A DNA stretch of 64,000 bases, from assembly GCF_017742995.1 (NCBI RefSeq), contig NZ_CP072425.1:4163001-4227000 (forward strand). Reading direction: 5' to 3'. The notes under the pieces were generated by a model. The model had not been told where the DNA came from. It was given only the letters and a program-made list of their open reading frames with translations, and ran no database searches. Shown in pieces: positions 36,398 through 46,181 of this stretch; positions within the stretch are counted from its first letter, which is position 1, and every line of letters starts with the position of its first letter. The DNA comes from Pseudoalteromonas viridis. GTDB lineage: Bacteria; Pseudomonadota; Gammaproteobacteria; Enterobacterales; Alteromonadaceae. The position numbers and the translations under genes are program-made.

Positions 36398-36473
36398 CCA
36401 AGTTCCAAGTCGAACCTTCCACATCCTTTACGCCTGTTTTAGGATGGGTATCTTCCTTATCTTTTCGTCATAG

Positions 36474-36687
36474 GGAGATAAAAACTGGCTGTTTAGTTTC
36501 ACCACAAGTAACGCTGAGAGCAGCGCGATACTCTATAGCCTGATTGAAACCGCCATTCGACTATGTAATGCACTGTCTAAACGAACTTGCTCAACCAGAC
36601 AATGATATCGACAGTTTACAGCCTTGGAATGTTAAGCTATGGACGTGGTTCGCTGCACGCTTACTTGGGAAACGGCGAATTTGCTAG
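36474..36687 (+). pseudogene. IS66-family transposase, C-terminal remnant, frameshifted
   Basis: Two reading frames together give the tail of an IS66 TnpC transposase. From 36474 one frame reads GDKNWLFSFTTSNAESSAIL, continuing YSLIETA, matching the conserved K-N-W-L-F ... Y-S-L-I-E-T-A block. From 36553 another frame reads PFDYVMHCLNELAQP and then DIDSLQPWNVKLW before a TAG at 36685-36687; this matches the terminal (P-x-x-Y-...-L-x-P-W) element. The join lacks a few residues and changes frame. Nothing of the catalytic DDE core remains, and I could not identify the element's ends. It is a relic of past insertion in this island. Confidence 0.75.
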
Positions 36688-36803
36688 TTATTTTCTTCAT
36701 GAGGGTGAGGTGTTAGCTACACCCTCATTAGAAAGTTGCAATTTGACGATATTTAAGACTGTTCAGTTCAACCTATTAAATTTGCTAAAAGGCTTTACTC
36801 ATC

Positions 36804-38968
36804 TTATTGAGTAGGCATATCAATATTTAGAAAAATCGGTATAGGTCTATATGCCAATTGATGAGCTGGGTTTTTATCCACTTTTTCACTCCGTATAATT
36901 TGACCATTTGATTCATCTTTATAAATTAGTTGAGAAGAACCAGAATTATCAAGGTTAATCGCTGTATATGAACCTATACGTTTCATTAGATGCTTCAATT
37001 GGTCTATATTTAAGCCTTTGCCTTGAGATCCAACTTGCACTATATACAATGTTTTTCCATCCTCACTCAATCCAATTGCACTGCGAGAACCCGTAGCGGT
37101 TGGTTTGGTTGATTTCGCAATGGATTCGGCTTTAACGCTTTTTCCTTTAGAGACGATGATAAACCCGCCCACTGCTTGTTGAATTTTTTCACTACTAGAA
37201 TCGGAAAGGATATTTTTAAACGTAGCATGGGGTAAAATTTTAAGGCTTTGATTTCCATCATTATCTTTTAGAACAGCAAAACTATCCAATTGTTCGTACA
37301 CGTTCCGGTTAGGGTTCGGAAGATTATTTGTTAGCTCTACTCCATCGGAAACCACCCTGCCAAAAACATCTGTACAAGGCATCACGTAAGGAAAACCAGG
37401 AGGACCTTGAATATCGAACCAGTTGGCATTTATTTTTACCTTAGATGGGAATTCTGCATCCCATTCTTCCAATGTCTTCATAGGGAATGAGTATTTTTTA
37501 CCGCTATCTAAAGTGTTGCCAGAATTTATAATTTTAGTTTTCATAAAATTATGTGTTGAATCTGTTTGGCAAGTCGCATCAAAGGATGATAAACCTTGCC
37601 TGTCCCTATCCAATGCTTCGTTACAAGCATGGTAGGCTTTTGATTCATCCTTGAGCAGTTCACAATCTATAGTGGAATTAAGTGTATTGGGTACTGAAAA
37701 CGCAGCTTTATCAGCTTTTGTGATTGTTACAACATGACCCGTAACATCTGGAAAACCACTGTTAAGTTTGTCCCGGATTTCACTTATTTTTTTCATTGAA
37801 AACTCGGGTTGTTCTTTGACCGCAGGGTACCAGATAAATGAACTTATTAGATTATTAAGCCCGCCGAAGTTAATTACATTCTCGGAGTATTGATAAGCAA
37901 AGTTATGGTAATCTACATCACGAAATACACTAAGAAAGCCAGGGTGTAAAAGCTTTACAGACTCCATGTCATCGTTCTCATACCAGTCTCTTCTAAAACT
38001 AACATTCCCTTTAAAGCAATATTCGTTTCCTTTGTAGCCCGGAGATGTATAAAAACAAAAATCAGGTGTGAAGTTTTTTTGTTCGATAAATGATATAGTG
38101 TCGTTCCAATAAAATTTAGCATAATCTGGAGCATTGAGGTTTTCTCTAGAAGTGGCAATCCAAGCCATATGCCCTCCATTATAGTGCTCACCAATCACAA
38201 AAGACGTTTCATTATTGTAGATTTTAATTGAAGAAATTTTGTCATTGAAATAACTCATCGGGATGTTACTTTGTTCATCCAAACAAAATCCACCGCCCTC
38301 ATAGTGTGTACCTTCATAAAAACAAGCATTTGGCGTCTCTGTGATAATTTCTACATCTGCTACTGTATCATTAAAACCGAAATCGGAGAGACTATTAATA
38401 GTGAACCCGTCACTCATTGGAAAAATTATGTAACTGCCGTTATGATCTGTAACTTTTAGCCATTTGTGCTGATTTCCTGATTTTTTAAATATTTCGAACG
38501 AAGAAAAGCCGTTCATAGAATCATATGATTTAAATGCATTCTTAACACCGTCTAATAAACAATGCTCATTGCCTGATTTATCGGAGTCTTGATAGAAGCA
38601 CACGTCGGGCTCTTCACCTCTAACTGTAATGTCAGTTACTACGTCATTTAACTCAATATAGCTACTGAGGCGTGTTTGAGATTTGGAAAAAATGTATTTT
38701 TTTGAGTCAGTCTGTAGTTGAACTGAAACATCACCAACAAAGCTGCAGTCAATCCAACAATCGCCTGACGAGATATAAAATGATGAGACTCCTTTACCGC
38801 TATAGTTTTTTTTCTGACTATCGCCAGCATGGAAAGGTATAAAGTCTATCTTAGAAAAAAAGAATGATCTATGTCTCCATAGATAAAAACAGAACCATTT
38901 GTTCCAGCGTGACAATTAAATTGTGCAGCTGCCAACATGATTAATGAAAGTGCAGTTTTTTTCATCAT
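36804..38968 (-). CDS. Secreted beta/gamma-crystallin-like and phosphodiester glycosidase (NAGPA) protein, frameshifted at its 5' end
   Basis: The continuous reading frame is 36804-38915 (703 aa). An in-frame start there gives no export signal. Just upstream in another frame, ATG at 38968 opens a perfect signal peptide (MMKKTALSLIMLAAAQFNCHA, then GTNGSVFIYGDIDHSFF) that stops at 38846. The two frames would join if a run of seven T (minus strand, 38855-38861) had eight. Three crystallin-like repeats follow, each starting C-F-Y (CFYQDSDKSG, CFYEGTHYEGGGFC, CFYTSPGYKGNEYC), and a fourth, weaker one precedes them. The C-terminal part is the phosphodiester glycosidase domain (NANWFDIQGPPGF; GFIIVSKGKS; AINLDNSGSSQLIY). 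The role may be surface glycan processing. It could be a phase-variable gene or a decaying one. Confidence 0.7.
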
Positions 38969-39050
38969 TATCTTTGCTCTTTGTTTGTTAAATTAATTGA
39001 TTAGTTATAAATATCAGGTGTTTAGAGTTAGGGGTGTTAATACCACACGC

Positions 39051-40323
39051 TCACGATGTATCTATCGCACTGCCTGCACAGCTGCCAAGCACGATACATC
39101 GTTTTGCGGATTGTGAGCTTTGTTGTGTAGTGGTGCTGCTCAGAACAATCCCGACGGATTCCAGACCGAGCTTTTTAAAATGCACATTTTGAAATACTTC
39201 GAAATAGGAAAAAGCATTGACCATACGCCGCCTGGTTGACGATACTTGCTTGCTACCCAGTTCAAAGTCACTAAAGCTAACAATGCGCCCCAGCAATGAA
39301 TAAGCAGAAACCTTGGTACCCACCCCTTTTTCTACCTGATCATGGCTGCCTTTCTTATCTGAGGTATATGCGTAACGGGAGGTAATGTAAGGCGGTGTTT
39401 CTAAACGATACCGCTCATTGAACAATAGTGGTGCATCAATATGAAAGCGGCCCTGTTGATTGAGGAGAAAAATGGCCGATGTATTGCGCGTATAATTGCT
39501 CGCTTTGAGCTCCATTGTTGACTCTGCCGCCATCGACATCTGTTCAGGTTGTGTCGTGTTGACACTGCTTCCTTTACTCCAGTCAACACCCGAAGGCTCT
39601 TCAATATGGTAAGGAATGGTGTTTTCTATCGCCTTGGCGATAATTTTAACCGTATTAACATGAATTTTTGCACTGAGGCGGCTTTGCATTGTACCCGCAG
39701 TGCTATAACCGCTATATGGCCCGTGCTTGAGGCCATTTATATTGATTGACGGTGCCAACATCGACTGGCTCGACGGCCAGTTTCGTTTGTTAGTACGAGC
39801 ACCATTGGTGACAATACCGTCTTTTAGATCTAAGCTCAGATTACCTGCTTTAATCACCCCAACAAAGGCGTTGTAAACATCTTCCTCCGCTTCAATTGCA
39901 ACGTTTGCACCATTCAAAGTACCTGAGTTAATGACTCGTTTGGCCGCTGTCTGTATGTTATCGCCATCAAGGTAACCAAGGGTGTAAACATACTCTCTGC
40001 TGTAGCTTTTTATCGTCTGGCCAATAACACGCGCGCTTGAGTTGAACTGGGTGGGACCAATACTTTTCGTTGTTACTATCCTATCACTGTAAAGTTTGCC
40101 GGAAACTATCAGCGCAGCACTATTGTGTTGTGCAAGCTGAATAAAAATCTCTTCGGAAGGTGCATGAAAATGCCCCTGACAGGTACTGGTCGCCAGCGCA
40201 TCAGACATAGTGTTCAGCTCGGTTTCCGATCTAATATTCACAGGCTGAGACGCCACAATTAAGAGCCAGTAATAACCCTAGTAATAAGTAAGTTCCTGCA
40301 ACGTTTTGCCATTTAATGTCCAC
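39051..40323 (-). CDS. Secreted adhesin-like hypothetical protein, probably frameshifted after its signal peptide
   Basis: The long reading frame is 39051-40256 (401 aa), but its first codon (GTG at 40256) has no ribosome site. In a different frame a GTG at 40323 follows AAGGGTG and opens a signal peptide (DIKWQNVAGTYLLLGLLL, then ALNCGVSA) that stops at 40231. Removing one base near 40235-40250 would join them. The mature part has repeats of short strands with Asn/Gly turns, such as VINSGTLNGANVAIEAEEDVYN, GVIKAGNLSLDLKDGIVTNG and STMELKASNYTRNTSAIFLL. This resembles the beta-helix of filamentous-haemagglutinin-like proteins, but no family is certain. It is 82 bp upstream of the crystallin/glycosidase gene and may form an operon with it. 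Confidence 0.55.
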
Positions 40324-40513
40324 TTTCACCCTTCAGTTTGAAACAAAGAACTCACACAACTGTATAGCAAAAAGGCACAAGAAAAAACAAAAAAATAACA
40401 AAACAAACACACTTGGAAATAAATAAAACATTGAGTTACATTTTGCACACACTAAAAGCAAAAAAGCATCTGCCATGAAGCACTTGTTTTAGGACAGCTC
40501 TTCAAAGAGCATT

Positions 40514-40665
40514 TGATAGGCTCTCTCTACAGGATACGATAGTGCTGAACTTAAAGCTCGCAGGCGTCCGGGATGGCGGTGTTGGTTGGCTGTCTTACTT
40601 AATAAAGGATAGGGTCGTGCTGTACTTAAGCAGCTCCCGGCTCGCACGCGTCCGGGGTGACGGTG
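40514..40665. repeat. Intergenic repeat units, block B
   Basis: About two units of the same 82-84-bp repeat as block A, with anchors at 40572 (GATGG) and 40656 (GGTGA), 84 bp apart. They share GGCTCTCT...GGATACGATAGTGCTG, the ACTTAAGCAGCTCCCGGCTC stretch and the CGCGTCCGGGGTGACGGTG end. Same orientation as block A. Confidence 0.85.
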
Positions 40666-40725
40666 TGGATTGTTAGCCCCACTATATAGAGGGTATGGCG
40701 TAGCTGTTTGTGAGTAACAGCCATT

Positions 40726-40808
40726 TCAAAGTGCCTGGAATGGCTCAGTAAACAGTCAATCATTAATTTAAATAGTCTCAGAGCTTTTATCCAGAGCACA
40801 AAAAAGCC
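40726..40808. repeat. Conserved 83-bp block, right copy
   Basis: Near-identical to 36314-36397. Its right end merges into the 42-bp terminator repeat next to tkt. Confidence 0.85.
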
Positions 40809-40838
40809 GTTCAGGTTTCCCTGAACGGCTTTTTCAAT
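40797..40838. repeat. Right copy of 42-bp direct repeat; tkt terminator
   Basis: Identical to 33999-34040. The hairpin (10-bp stem, 4-nt loop, flanking A and T runs) lies 14 bp beyond the tkt stop codon and serves as its terminator on the minus strand. Confidence 0.9.
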
Positions 40839-40852
40839 GCTTGCGCTCGCGC

Positions 40853-42847
40853 TTAGTTGAACAGCGCTGTTGCCTTGGCAACGACGTTTTCAACGGTGAA
40901 GCCGAAGTGCTTGAACAGCTCAGCTGCAGGCGCCGACTCACCAAAGGTGCTCATGCCAACAACCGCGCCGTTCAGGCCAACATACTTGTACCAGTAGTCT
41001 TCAATACCTGCTTCAATCGCAACACGACGTGTTACCGCAGCTGGCAGTACTGACTCTTTATACTCAGCAGATTGTGCATCAAAAACATCGGTAGATGGCA
41101 TAGAAACAACACGTACGCGCTTGCCGCTGTCACGCAACTGCGTCGCAGCTTCCACTGCCAGTTGCACTTCTGAACCGGTTGCGATCAGAATCAGCTCCGG
41201 TTCACCGTCACAGCTAAGTACATAACCACCTTGCTTAATGGCTGCTACCTGCTCGTCGCTGCGCGCCTGTTGCTCAAGTCCCTGACGGGTAAATACCAGT
41301 GACGTAGGGCCGTCTTTACGCTCAATCGCCTGCTGCCAGGCAACCGCTGATTCAACCTGGTCGCACGGGCGCCAGTTAACCAGGTTAGGCGTCATGCGCA
41401 TGCTGGCCAGCTGCTCTACCGGCTGGTGCGTTGGGCCATCTTCACCCAGACCAATTGAATCGTGGGTGTAAACAAAGATGCTAGGCTGCTTCATCAGTGC
41501 AGCCATACGTACTGCGTTACGGGCGTATTCCATAAACATCAGGAAGGTTGCGCCGTAAGGGATAAAGCCTTTGTGTAAAGCAATACCATTCATAATGGCC
41601 GACATACCAAATTCACGCACACCGTAGAAGATGTAGTTGCCAGACGCATCGTCTGCCGTCAGGCCTTTAGAGCCATCCCACAGTGTCAGGTTAGAACCCG
41701 CTAAGTCCGCAGAGCCACCCATGAATTCTGGTAACAGAGGACCGAATGCGTTCAGAGCATTTTGTGATGCTTTACGGGTTGCCGGGTTAGCTGGATTGGC
41801 CTGTAGTTGGGCGATGTATTCAGCGCTTTTCTGCGCCCAGTCAGCTGGCAGCTCACCTTTAGTTCGACGCTCAAATTCTGCCGCCAGTTCAGGGTAATGC
41901 ATCTGGTACTCAGTAAATTTAACCAGCCACTCGCTCTGAATTTGCTGACCATGTGCAGAGGCATCCCATTTTGCGTAAACAGACTCAGGAATTTCAAACG
42001 CGCCATGCTCCCAGCCCAGGAACTCACGTGCTGCTTTGATTTCGTCATCACCCAGAGGGGCACCGTGACAGTCGTGGCTGCCCGACTTGTTTGGTGAGCC
42101 GTAACCAATTACCGTTTTACAACAGATCAGGGTTGGCTTGTCTGATTCTGCGCGTGCCGCTTCGATAGCCGCAGTGATAGCCTCGCTGTCATGGCCATCC
42201 ACATCTGCAATCACGTGCCAGCCATAGGCTTCAAAACGCTTCGGTGTGTCGTCGCTGAACCAGCCTTCAACTTCACCGTCGATAGAAATGCCGTTGTCAT
42301 CCCAAAACGCAATCAGCTTGCCCAGGCCCAGTGTGCCGGCCAGTGAACAGGCTTCGTGAGAAATACCTTCCATCAAGCAGCCATCGCCAAGGAATGCGTA
42401 GGTGTAGTGGTTAACAATGTCGTACTCATCACGGTTGAACTGTGCTGCCAGTGCTTTTTCGGCAATCGCCATACCGACGGCATTGGTGATCCCCTGCCCC
42501 AGTGGACCAGTGGTTGTTTCGATACCCGGTGCATAGCCATATTCTGGGTGACCAGGTGTTTTAGAGTGCATTTGGCGGAAGTTTTTCAGTTCATCAATTG
42601 ACAGATCATAGCCAGACAAATGCAACAGAGAATAAATGAGCATGGAACCATGGCCATTTGATAGTACAAAGCGGTCACGATCGACCCAATCTGGATTATT
42701 TGGGTTATGCTTTAAATAATCGCGCCACAATACCTCTGCGATATCGGCCATACCCATAGGGGCACCCGGATGACCGGATTTGGCCTTTTGAACTGCGTCC
42801 ATGGACAGAACGCGTATGGCATTTGCAAGTTCTTTGCGAGATGGCAT
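40853..42847 (-). CDS. tkt: Transketolase
   Basis: A 664-residue thiamine-diphosphate enzyme of the pentose phosphate pathway that moves two-carbon units between sugar phosphates; length equals E. coli TktA (663). Visible: [20 protein letters not shown], the [13 protein letters not shown] segment, the ThDP motif [13 protein letters not shown] ending in DDNGISIDG, the catalytic [16 protein letters not shown] segment and a typical C-terminal domain. I set the start at ATG 42847 because AGGAGA precedes it at correct spacing and [12 protein letters not shown] matches the family N-terminus; the reading from 42955 adds 36 unconserved residues. Divergent from metK. Confidence 0.95.
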   Translation of the reverse strand: MPSRKELANAIRVLSMDAVQKAKSGHPGAPMGMADIAEVLWRDYLKHNPNNPDWVDRDRFVLSNGHGSMLIYSLLHLSGYDLSIDELKNFRQMHSKTPGHPEYGYAPGIETTTGPLGQGITNAVGMAIAEKALAAQFNRDEYDIVNHYTYAFLGDGCLMEGISHEACSLAGTLGLGKLIAFWDDNGISIDGEVEGWFSDDTPKRFEAYGWHVIADVDGHDSEAITAAIEAARAESDKPTLICCKTVIGYGSPNKSGSHDCHGAPLGDDEIKAAREFLGWEHGAFEIPESVYAKWDASAHGQQIQSEWLVKFTEYQMHYPELAAEFERRTKGELPADWAQKSAEYIAQLQANPANPATRKASQNALNAFGPLLPEFMGGSADLAGSNLTLWDGSKGLTADDASGNYIFYGVREFGMSAIMNGIALHKGFIPYGATFLMFMEYARNAVRMAALMKQPSIFVYTHDSIGLGEDGPTHQPVEQLASMRMTPNLVNWRPCDQVESAVAWQQAIERKDGPTSLVFTRQGLEQQARSDEQVAAIKQGGYVLSCDGEPELILIATGSEVQLAVEAATQLRDSGKRVRVVSMPSTDVFDAQSAEYKESVLPAAVTRRVAIEAGIEDYWYKYVGLNGAVVGMSTFGESAPAAELFKHFGFTVENVVAKATALFN

Positions 42848-43208
42848 GAAGTCTCCTACTTTTTTTGTCATTTGAGTGGCAAATCTGTACCTAATATACC
42901 CGTGTGGCGACGCGGTCACGTTTGCCTTAGTTGGTGGCAATTCAATGCATGACACGCCGAAATGCAGGTAACTCGATTAGAAAATTGGTCCCCATTCTTA
43001 CCTATTAGGGTAACCACTGCAATTAAAAATCAATGAAATCTTGGTGTCGCTGGGGACTTTTTTACTGCGTTTTTCGCAAAGGTTTAAAATTAGACGTCTA
43101 GGCGTAAAAAAGCTATGCAGCAGGGCCGGTTTTCGATAATATATCGCTCTGATTTTTTCGCGCTATTCCTGTAGTTTGTGAAGCGCAATATTTGTGAGCA
43201 TAAATACA
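42848..43208. promoter_or_regulatory. Divergent promoter region of tkt and metK
   Basis: About 360 bp between the two start codons. It holds the MetJ-type box at 43092-43107 and, nearer metK, a GATAATATAT -10-like sequence at 43134-43143. No small ORF or hairpin terminator was seen. No SAM riboswitch fold was recognised. Confidence 0.5.
43092..43107. promoter_or_regulatory. MetJ-type met box upstream of metK
   Basis: A perfect 8-bp met box AGACGTCT (43092-43099) is directly followed by a second, weaker box AGGCGTAA (43100-43107). MetJ binds as cooperating dimers to two or more adjacent boxes, and metK is a classical target. The site lies about 100 bp before the metK start. Confidence 0.7.
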
Positions 43209-44360
43209 ATGGCAAAACATTTATTTACTTCTGAATCTGTTTCTGAGGGTCATCCGGATAAAATCGCCGATCAGATCTCTGATGCGGTACTAGATGCTAT
43301 CCTTGAGCAAGATCCAAAAGCACGTGTTGCGTGTGAAACTTACGTAAAAACCGGCATGGTCATGGTCGGTGGTGAAATCACTACCAGCGCCTGGGTTGAT
43401 ATCGAAGAACTAACGCGTAAAACGGTACGCGAAATTGGCTACACTCATTCAGATATGGGTTTCGACGCCGATTCGTGTGCAATTCTGAACACCATTGGTA
43501 AACAATCTCCAGACATCAACCAGGGTGTTGACCGTACTCGTCCTGAAGAACAGGGTGCGGGTGACCAGGGCCTGATGTTTGGTTATGCCTGTAACGAAAC
43601 CGACGTATTAATGCCGGCACCTATCACTTACTCACACCGTCTGGTTCAGCGTCAGGCGCAGGTGCGTAAAGATGGCACTTTGCCTTGGTTACGTCCGGAT
43701 GCAAAGTCTCAGGTTACTTTTGCTTACGAGAACGGTAAAGCAGTGGGTATCGATGCCGTTGTTCTGTCAACTCAGCACTGTGACTCTGTGTCTCAGGATG
43801 ATCTGGTAGAAGCAGTGATGGAAACCATCATCAAGCCGGTACTGCCTGCAGAGCTTATCACTGAAGCCACTAAATTCTTCATCAACCCAACTGGTCGTTT
43901 CGTGATCGGTGGTCCAATGGGTGACTGTGGTCTGACTGGTCGTAAAATCATCGTAGATACTTACGGTGGTATGGCACGTCACGGTGGTGGTGCATTCTCT
44001 GGTAAAGATCCATCAAAAGTTGACCGTTCAGCTGCCTATGCAGCACGTTATGTTGCTAAGAACATTGTGGCTGCGGGTCTGGCTGACAAGTGTGAGATCC
44101 AGGTATCTTACGCGATTGGTGTCGCAGAGCCGACGTCTATCAGCGTTGAAACCTTCGGCACAGGTAAACTAGAAGAAGCACGTCTGATCGACCTGATCCG
44201 TGAGCACTTCGACCTGCGTCCTTATGGCCTGATCACTATGCTTGATCTTGAACGTCCTATCTATCAGCCTACTGCGGCATACGGTCACTTCGGTCGTAAC
44301 GAGTTCCCGTGGGAAGCAACAGATAAAGCAGAAGCGCTTAAAGCCGCTGCTGGCCTGTAA
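43209..44360 (+). CDS. metK: S-adenosylmethionine synthase
   Basis: A 383-residue enzyme that makes SAM from methionine and ATP; almost collinear with E. coli MetK. Signatures: [20 protein letters not shown] near the start, [12 protein letters not shown], and the phosphate loop [20 protein letters not shown] chose ATG at 43209 ([10 protein letters not shown], the family N-terminus) over GTG at 43194. Regulation by MetJ is suggested by the box upstream. It is followed by a strong terminator and is monocistronic. Confidence 0.96.
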   Translation: MAKHLFTSESVSEGHPDKIADQISDAVLDAILEQDPKARVACETYVKTGMVMVGGEITTSAWVDIEELTRKTVREIGYTHSDMGFDADSCAILNTIGKQSPDINQGVDRTRPEEQGAGDQGLMFGYACNETDVLMPAPITYSHRLVQRQAQVRKDGTLPWLRPDAKSQVTFAYENGKAVGIDAVVLSTQHCDSVSQDDLVEAVMETIIKPVLPAELITEATKFFINPTGRFVIGGPMGDCGLTGRKIIVDTYGGMARHGGGAFSGKDPSKVDRSAAYAARYVAKNIVAAGLADKCEIQVSYAIGVAEPTSISVETFGTGKLEEARLIDLIREHFDLRPYGLITMLDLERPIYQPTAAYGHFGRNEFPWEATDKAEALKAAAGL

Positions 44361-44380
44361 TTGTATATGTAGATTTACAG

Positions 44381-44407
44381 AAAAGGCGCCTTACGGCGCC
44401 TTTTTTT
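44381..44407 (+). terminator. Rho-independent terminator of metK
   Basis: A 7-bp stem core (AGGCGCC / GGCGCCT), extended by A-T pairs, a 4-nt loop TTAC and seven T. It lies 20 bp after the metK stop and may also stop the convergent HDOD gene. Confidence 0.92.
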
Positions 44408-44423
44408 GTGAAAACTGGAATAA

Positions 44424-45275
44424 TCAATTCCCAGAAATCAAAAACTCCTCAATATCTTCTTTTATATCCACATACTCATCATCGTGAATATTCAACACAA
44501 TCATCACTTTATCCTTAAAAGCGTGCCAGTCCGCACAGTTGCGAAAGTATTTACCTTCAAAGGCCAGGTTTTCGGCCAGCTTTAAAATGGCAAACGCCTG
44601 CTGCTCACTCTCATCATGGGTTTCGTCCAGATACAGCGGGTCGTGATGGCGCAGTATGATCTGACACATGGCTTTTGGAATATTCCAGGAGCTGGCCAGG
44701 TAGTAGCCCACCACCGCATGGTTAGTCGGGTAAAGCTGCTCCTCGTAGCATGCCAGTGTGTACTCCGGGCGTTGAATGGCACGGGTCATCACTTCTTTGT
44801 AGTTATCGTAGCGCATCGCCATCGCGGGTATACCCGCATCATGAAACAAACCGAGCAACTGTAAGTTCTCAACCGGTACAGTGGCACGCACGCGCTTACC
44901 GATCAGCATGGCTATTTGAGAGATATCAATGGCATTGTCCCAAAACCGCTCTAGCGAAATGCAGCACAGGCTTTGGTCGAACGCTTCTTTGAGCAAATAG
45001 CCCGTCACTATTTGAGTGATACTATTGAGCCCCAAAAACATCACCGCCTGTTTAATATCCGACACCGTTCTGGACATGCCGTAAGCCGGTGAATTAATCA
45101 CTTTTAAGACGGCGGCAGAGGTTGCGACATCCTGTGAAATAATATTAGCAACGCGATTGAGCTCAGGCTCATCACTGTTGAGTTCATTCTGTATATGTTC
45201 GAGAATTTCAGGCTTGGCAGGCAGGTTAAACCCGGAGCGCAACTCCGCTAATGTTTTTTCATCAATATTAAGCAT
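44424..45275 (-). CDS. HDOD domain protein
   Basis: About 283 residues forming an HDOD domain, a relative of HD phosphohydrolases used in signal transduction. It shows LPAKPEILEHIQ, a helix VANIISQDVATSAAVLKVIN, NSPAYGMSRTVSDIKQAVMFLG and the degenerate GLFHDAGIPAM segment, where an HD pair is present. A C-terminal acidic tail (DDEYVDIKEDIEEFL) follows. HDOD proteins often link c-di-GMP or chemotaxis signalling to motility, but this one stands alone. ATG 45275 is favoured; an in-frame GTG at 45287 would add four residues. A MITE-like element lies 46 bp upstream. Confidence 0.88.
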   Translation of the reverse strand: MLNIDEKTLAELRSGFNLPAKPEILEHIQNELNSDEPELNRVANIISQDVATSAAVLKVINSPAYGMSRTVSDIKQAVMFLGLNSITQIVTGYLLKEAFDQSLCCISLERFWDNAIDISQIAMLIGKRVRATVPVENLQLLGLFHDAGIPAMAMRYDNYKEVMTRAIQRPEYTLACYEEQLYPTNHAVVGYYLASSWNIPKAMCQIILRHHDPLYLDETHDESEQQAFAILKLAENLAFEGKYFRNCADWHAFKDKVMIVLNIHDDEYVDIKEDIEEFLISGN

Positions 45276-45320
45276 AACAGCAAACACATCAGGCTAGTTT
45301 GATTTTAGTGTAGACGATAT

Positions 45321-45493
45321 ATACCAATTTCACTTAATACCTGTTCAATTTGACGGAGCAAATATGGCGCTAACGGCGTTAAAAATTTCTCATTTAGACC
45401 CTATACCTTAGACAGAGGCTCGTAAATTTTTGCCTAGTTATCGACCCTATTTTCTCGCCTCAAGATAGAACACTTAATTAAGCAAATTGGTAT
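45321..45493. mobile_element. MITE-like element, copy 1
   Basis: A 173-bp element without coding capacity, bounded by perfect 10-bp inverted repeats (ATACCAATTT at 45321-45330, AAATTGGTAT at 45484-45493). It is homologous over nearly its whole length to the reverse complement of 48644-48805. The two differ by point changes and a diverged stretch in the middle of about 30-40 bp. It sits between the HDOD and START genes. Confidence 0.8.
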
Positions 45494-45503
45494 TACGTGA
45501 TGA

Positions 45504-46181
45504 TCACTCGAACGGGCAGGTATTTCCGGGGACCAGCGCCCAAGGCTGAGCACGCACTCCTTGTGTCTGCAGCAATTCGTGTAACGCGTTGAACGAGGTG
45601 CGCGTATTACGCAGCGCCACTTTATCGACAAACCACTGCGGCGCGCCACCCTGTAAATCTGCCGATATTTGATAGTCTATCTCAACGGCGTTGTCTCGCT
45701 CCGTCAGCCGCCATTGCACAGTCACAGGTTCAATACGGATCACACCCGGCGCAGGTGCAGGCTCAGCGACTGAGCGTATCTTGAGTAGATAACTGGCTTT
45801 GGACACTTGCAGTAAACACGCATGCGTGAGCATGTCCCGTTTACGCAGCGGCCAGGGTAAGTCAAAGTGCGTCAACACTCGAGTCTGATTTGACGCTGGG
45901 CGAGACAAAATGGTGACGGTACTGACATGCTTTACCCACAGCGGGACGCTATCGATGTCGTTTAGCAGGTTGATCACCGACTTGGCACTGATCCCAGGCC
46001 ACTGTCCAGTCACCCGGATCTGCAAAGGCTGATCAGTGCGCTTTTGATAAGCGACAGAAAACAGATCAGAATGGTGCCAGGGTTGCCAGTTTTCAGGCGT
46101 CTGTACAGTGTGGCCAGACGCGGAAAAACCTGCCAGCCACAGTAAGCAAGTTAAACGTTGCAGATTACCAGTAAGGTTCAC
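45504..46181 (-). CDS. START-domain lipid-binding-like protein, exported
   Basis: A 225-residue protein with an N-terminal signal peptide (about 1-24) and a START-type fold of the kind found in marine gammaproteobacteria. Visible: VAYQKRTDQPLQIRVTGQWP, the helix SVINLLNDIDSVPLWVKHV, the strand RVLTHFDLPWPLRKRDMLTHA and the C-terminal amphipathic helix (RNTRTSFNALHELLQTQGV). START domains bind hydrophobic ligands; the ligand here is unknown. It overlaps the end of ygiF by 17 bp and is probably co-transcribed with it. Its stop is 10 bp from the MITE-like element. Confidence 0.8.
   Translation of the reverse strand: MNLTGNLQRLTCLLWLAGFSASGHTVQTPENWQPWHHSDLFSVAYQKRTDQPLQIRVTGQWPGISAKSVINLLNDIDSVPLWVKHVSTVTILSRPASNQTRVLTHFDLPWPLRKRDMLTHACLLQVSKASYLLKIRSVAEPAPAPGVIRIEPVTVQWRLTERDNAVEIDYQISADLQGGAPQWFVDKVALRNTRTSFNALHELLQTQGVRAQPWALVPGNTCPFE

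Larger units (their letters stand above)
40324..40852. other. Gene-free stretch holding repeat block B and the tkt terminator
   Basis: About 530 bp. 40324-40510 is AT-rich and probably carries the promoter of the adhesin-like gene. 40514-40838 is repetitive (see the separate entries). No ORF with coding character was seen. Confidence 0.6.

Noticed and set aside
36701..36726. Short hairpin GAGGGTG / CACCCTC after the IS66 remnant as a terminator or IS end
   Set aside because: Arms are only 7 bp, no T run, and no matching partner repeat for an IS end.
36587..36814. 75-codon ORF on the plus strand
   Set aside because: It is an alternative frame of the IS66 remnant; the recognisable residues are in other frames.
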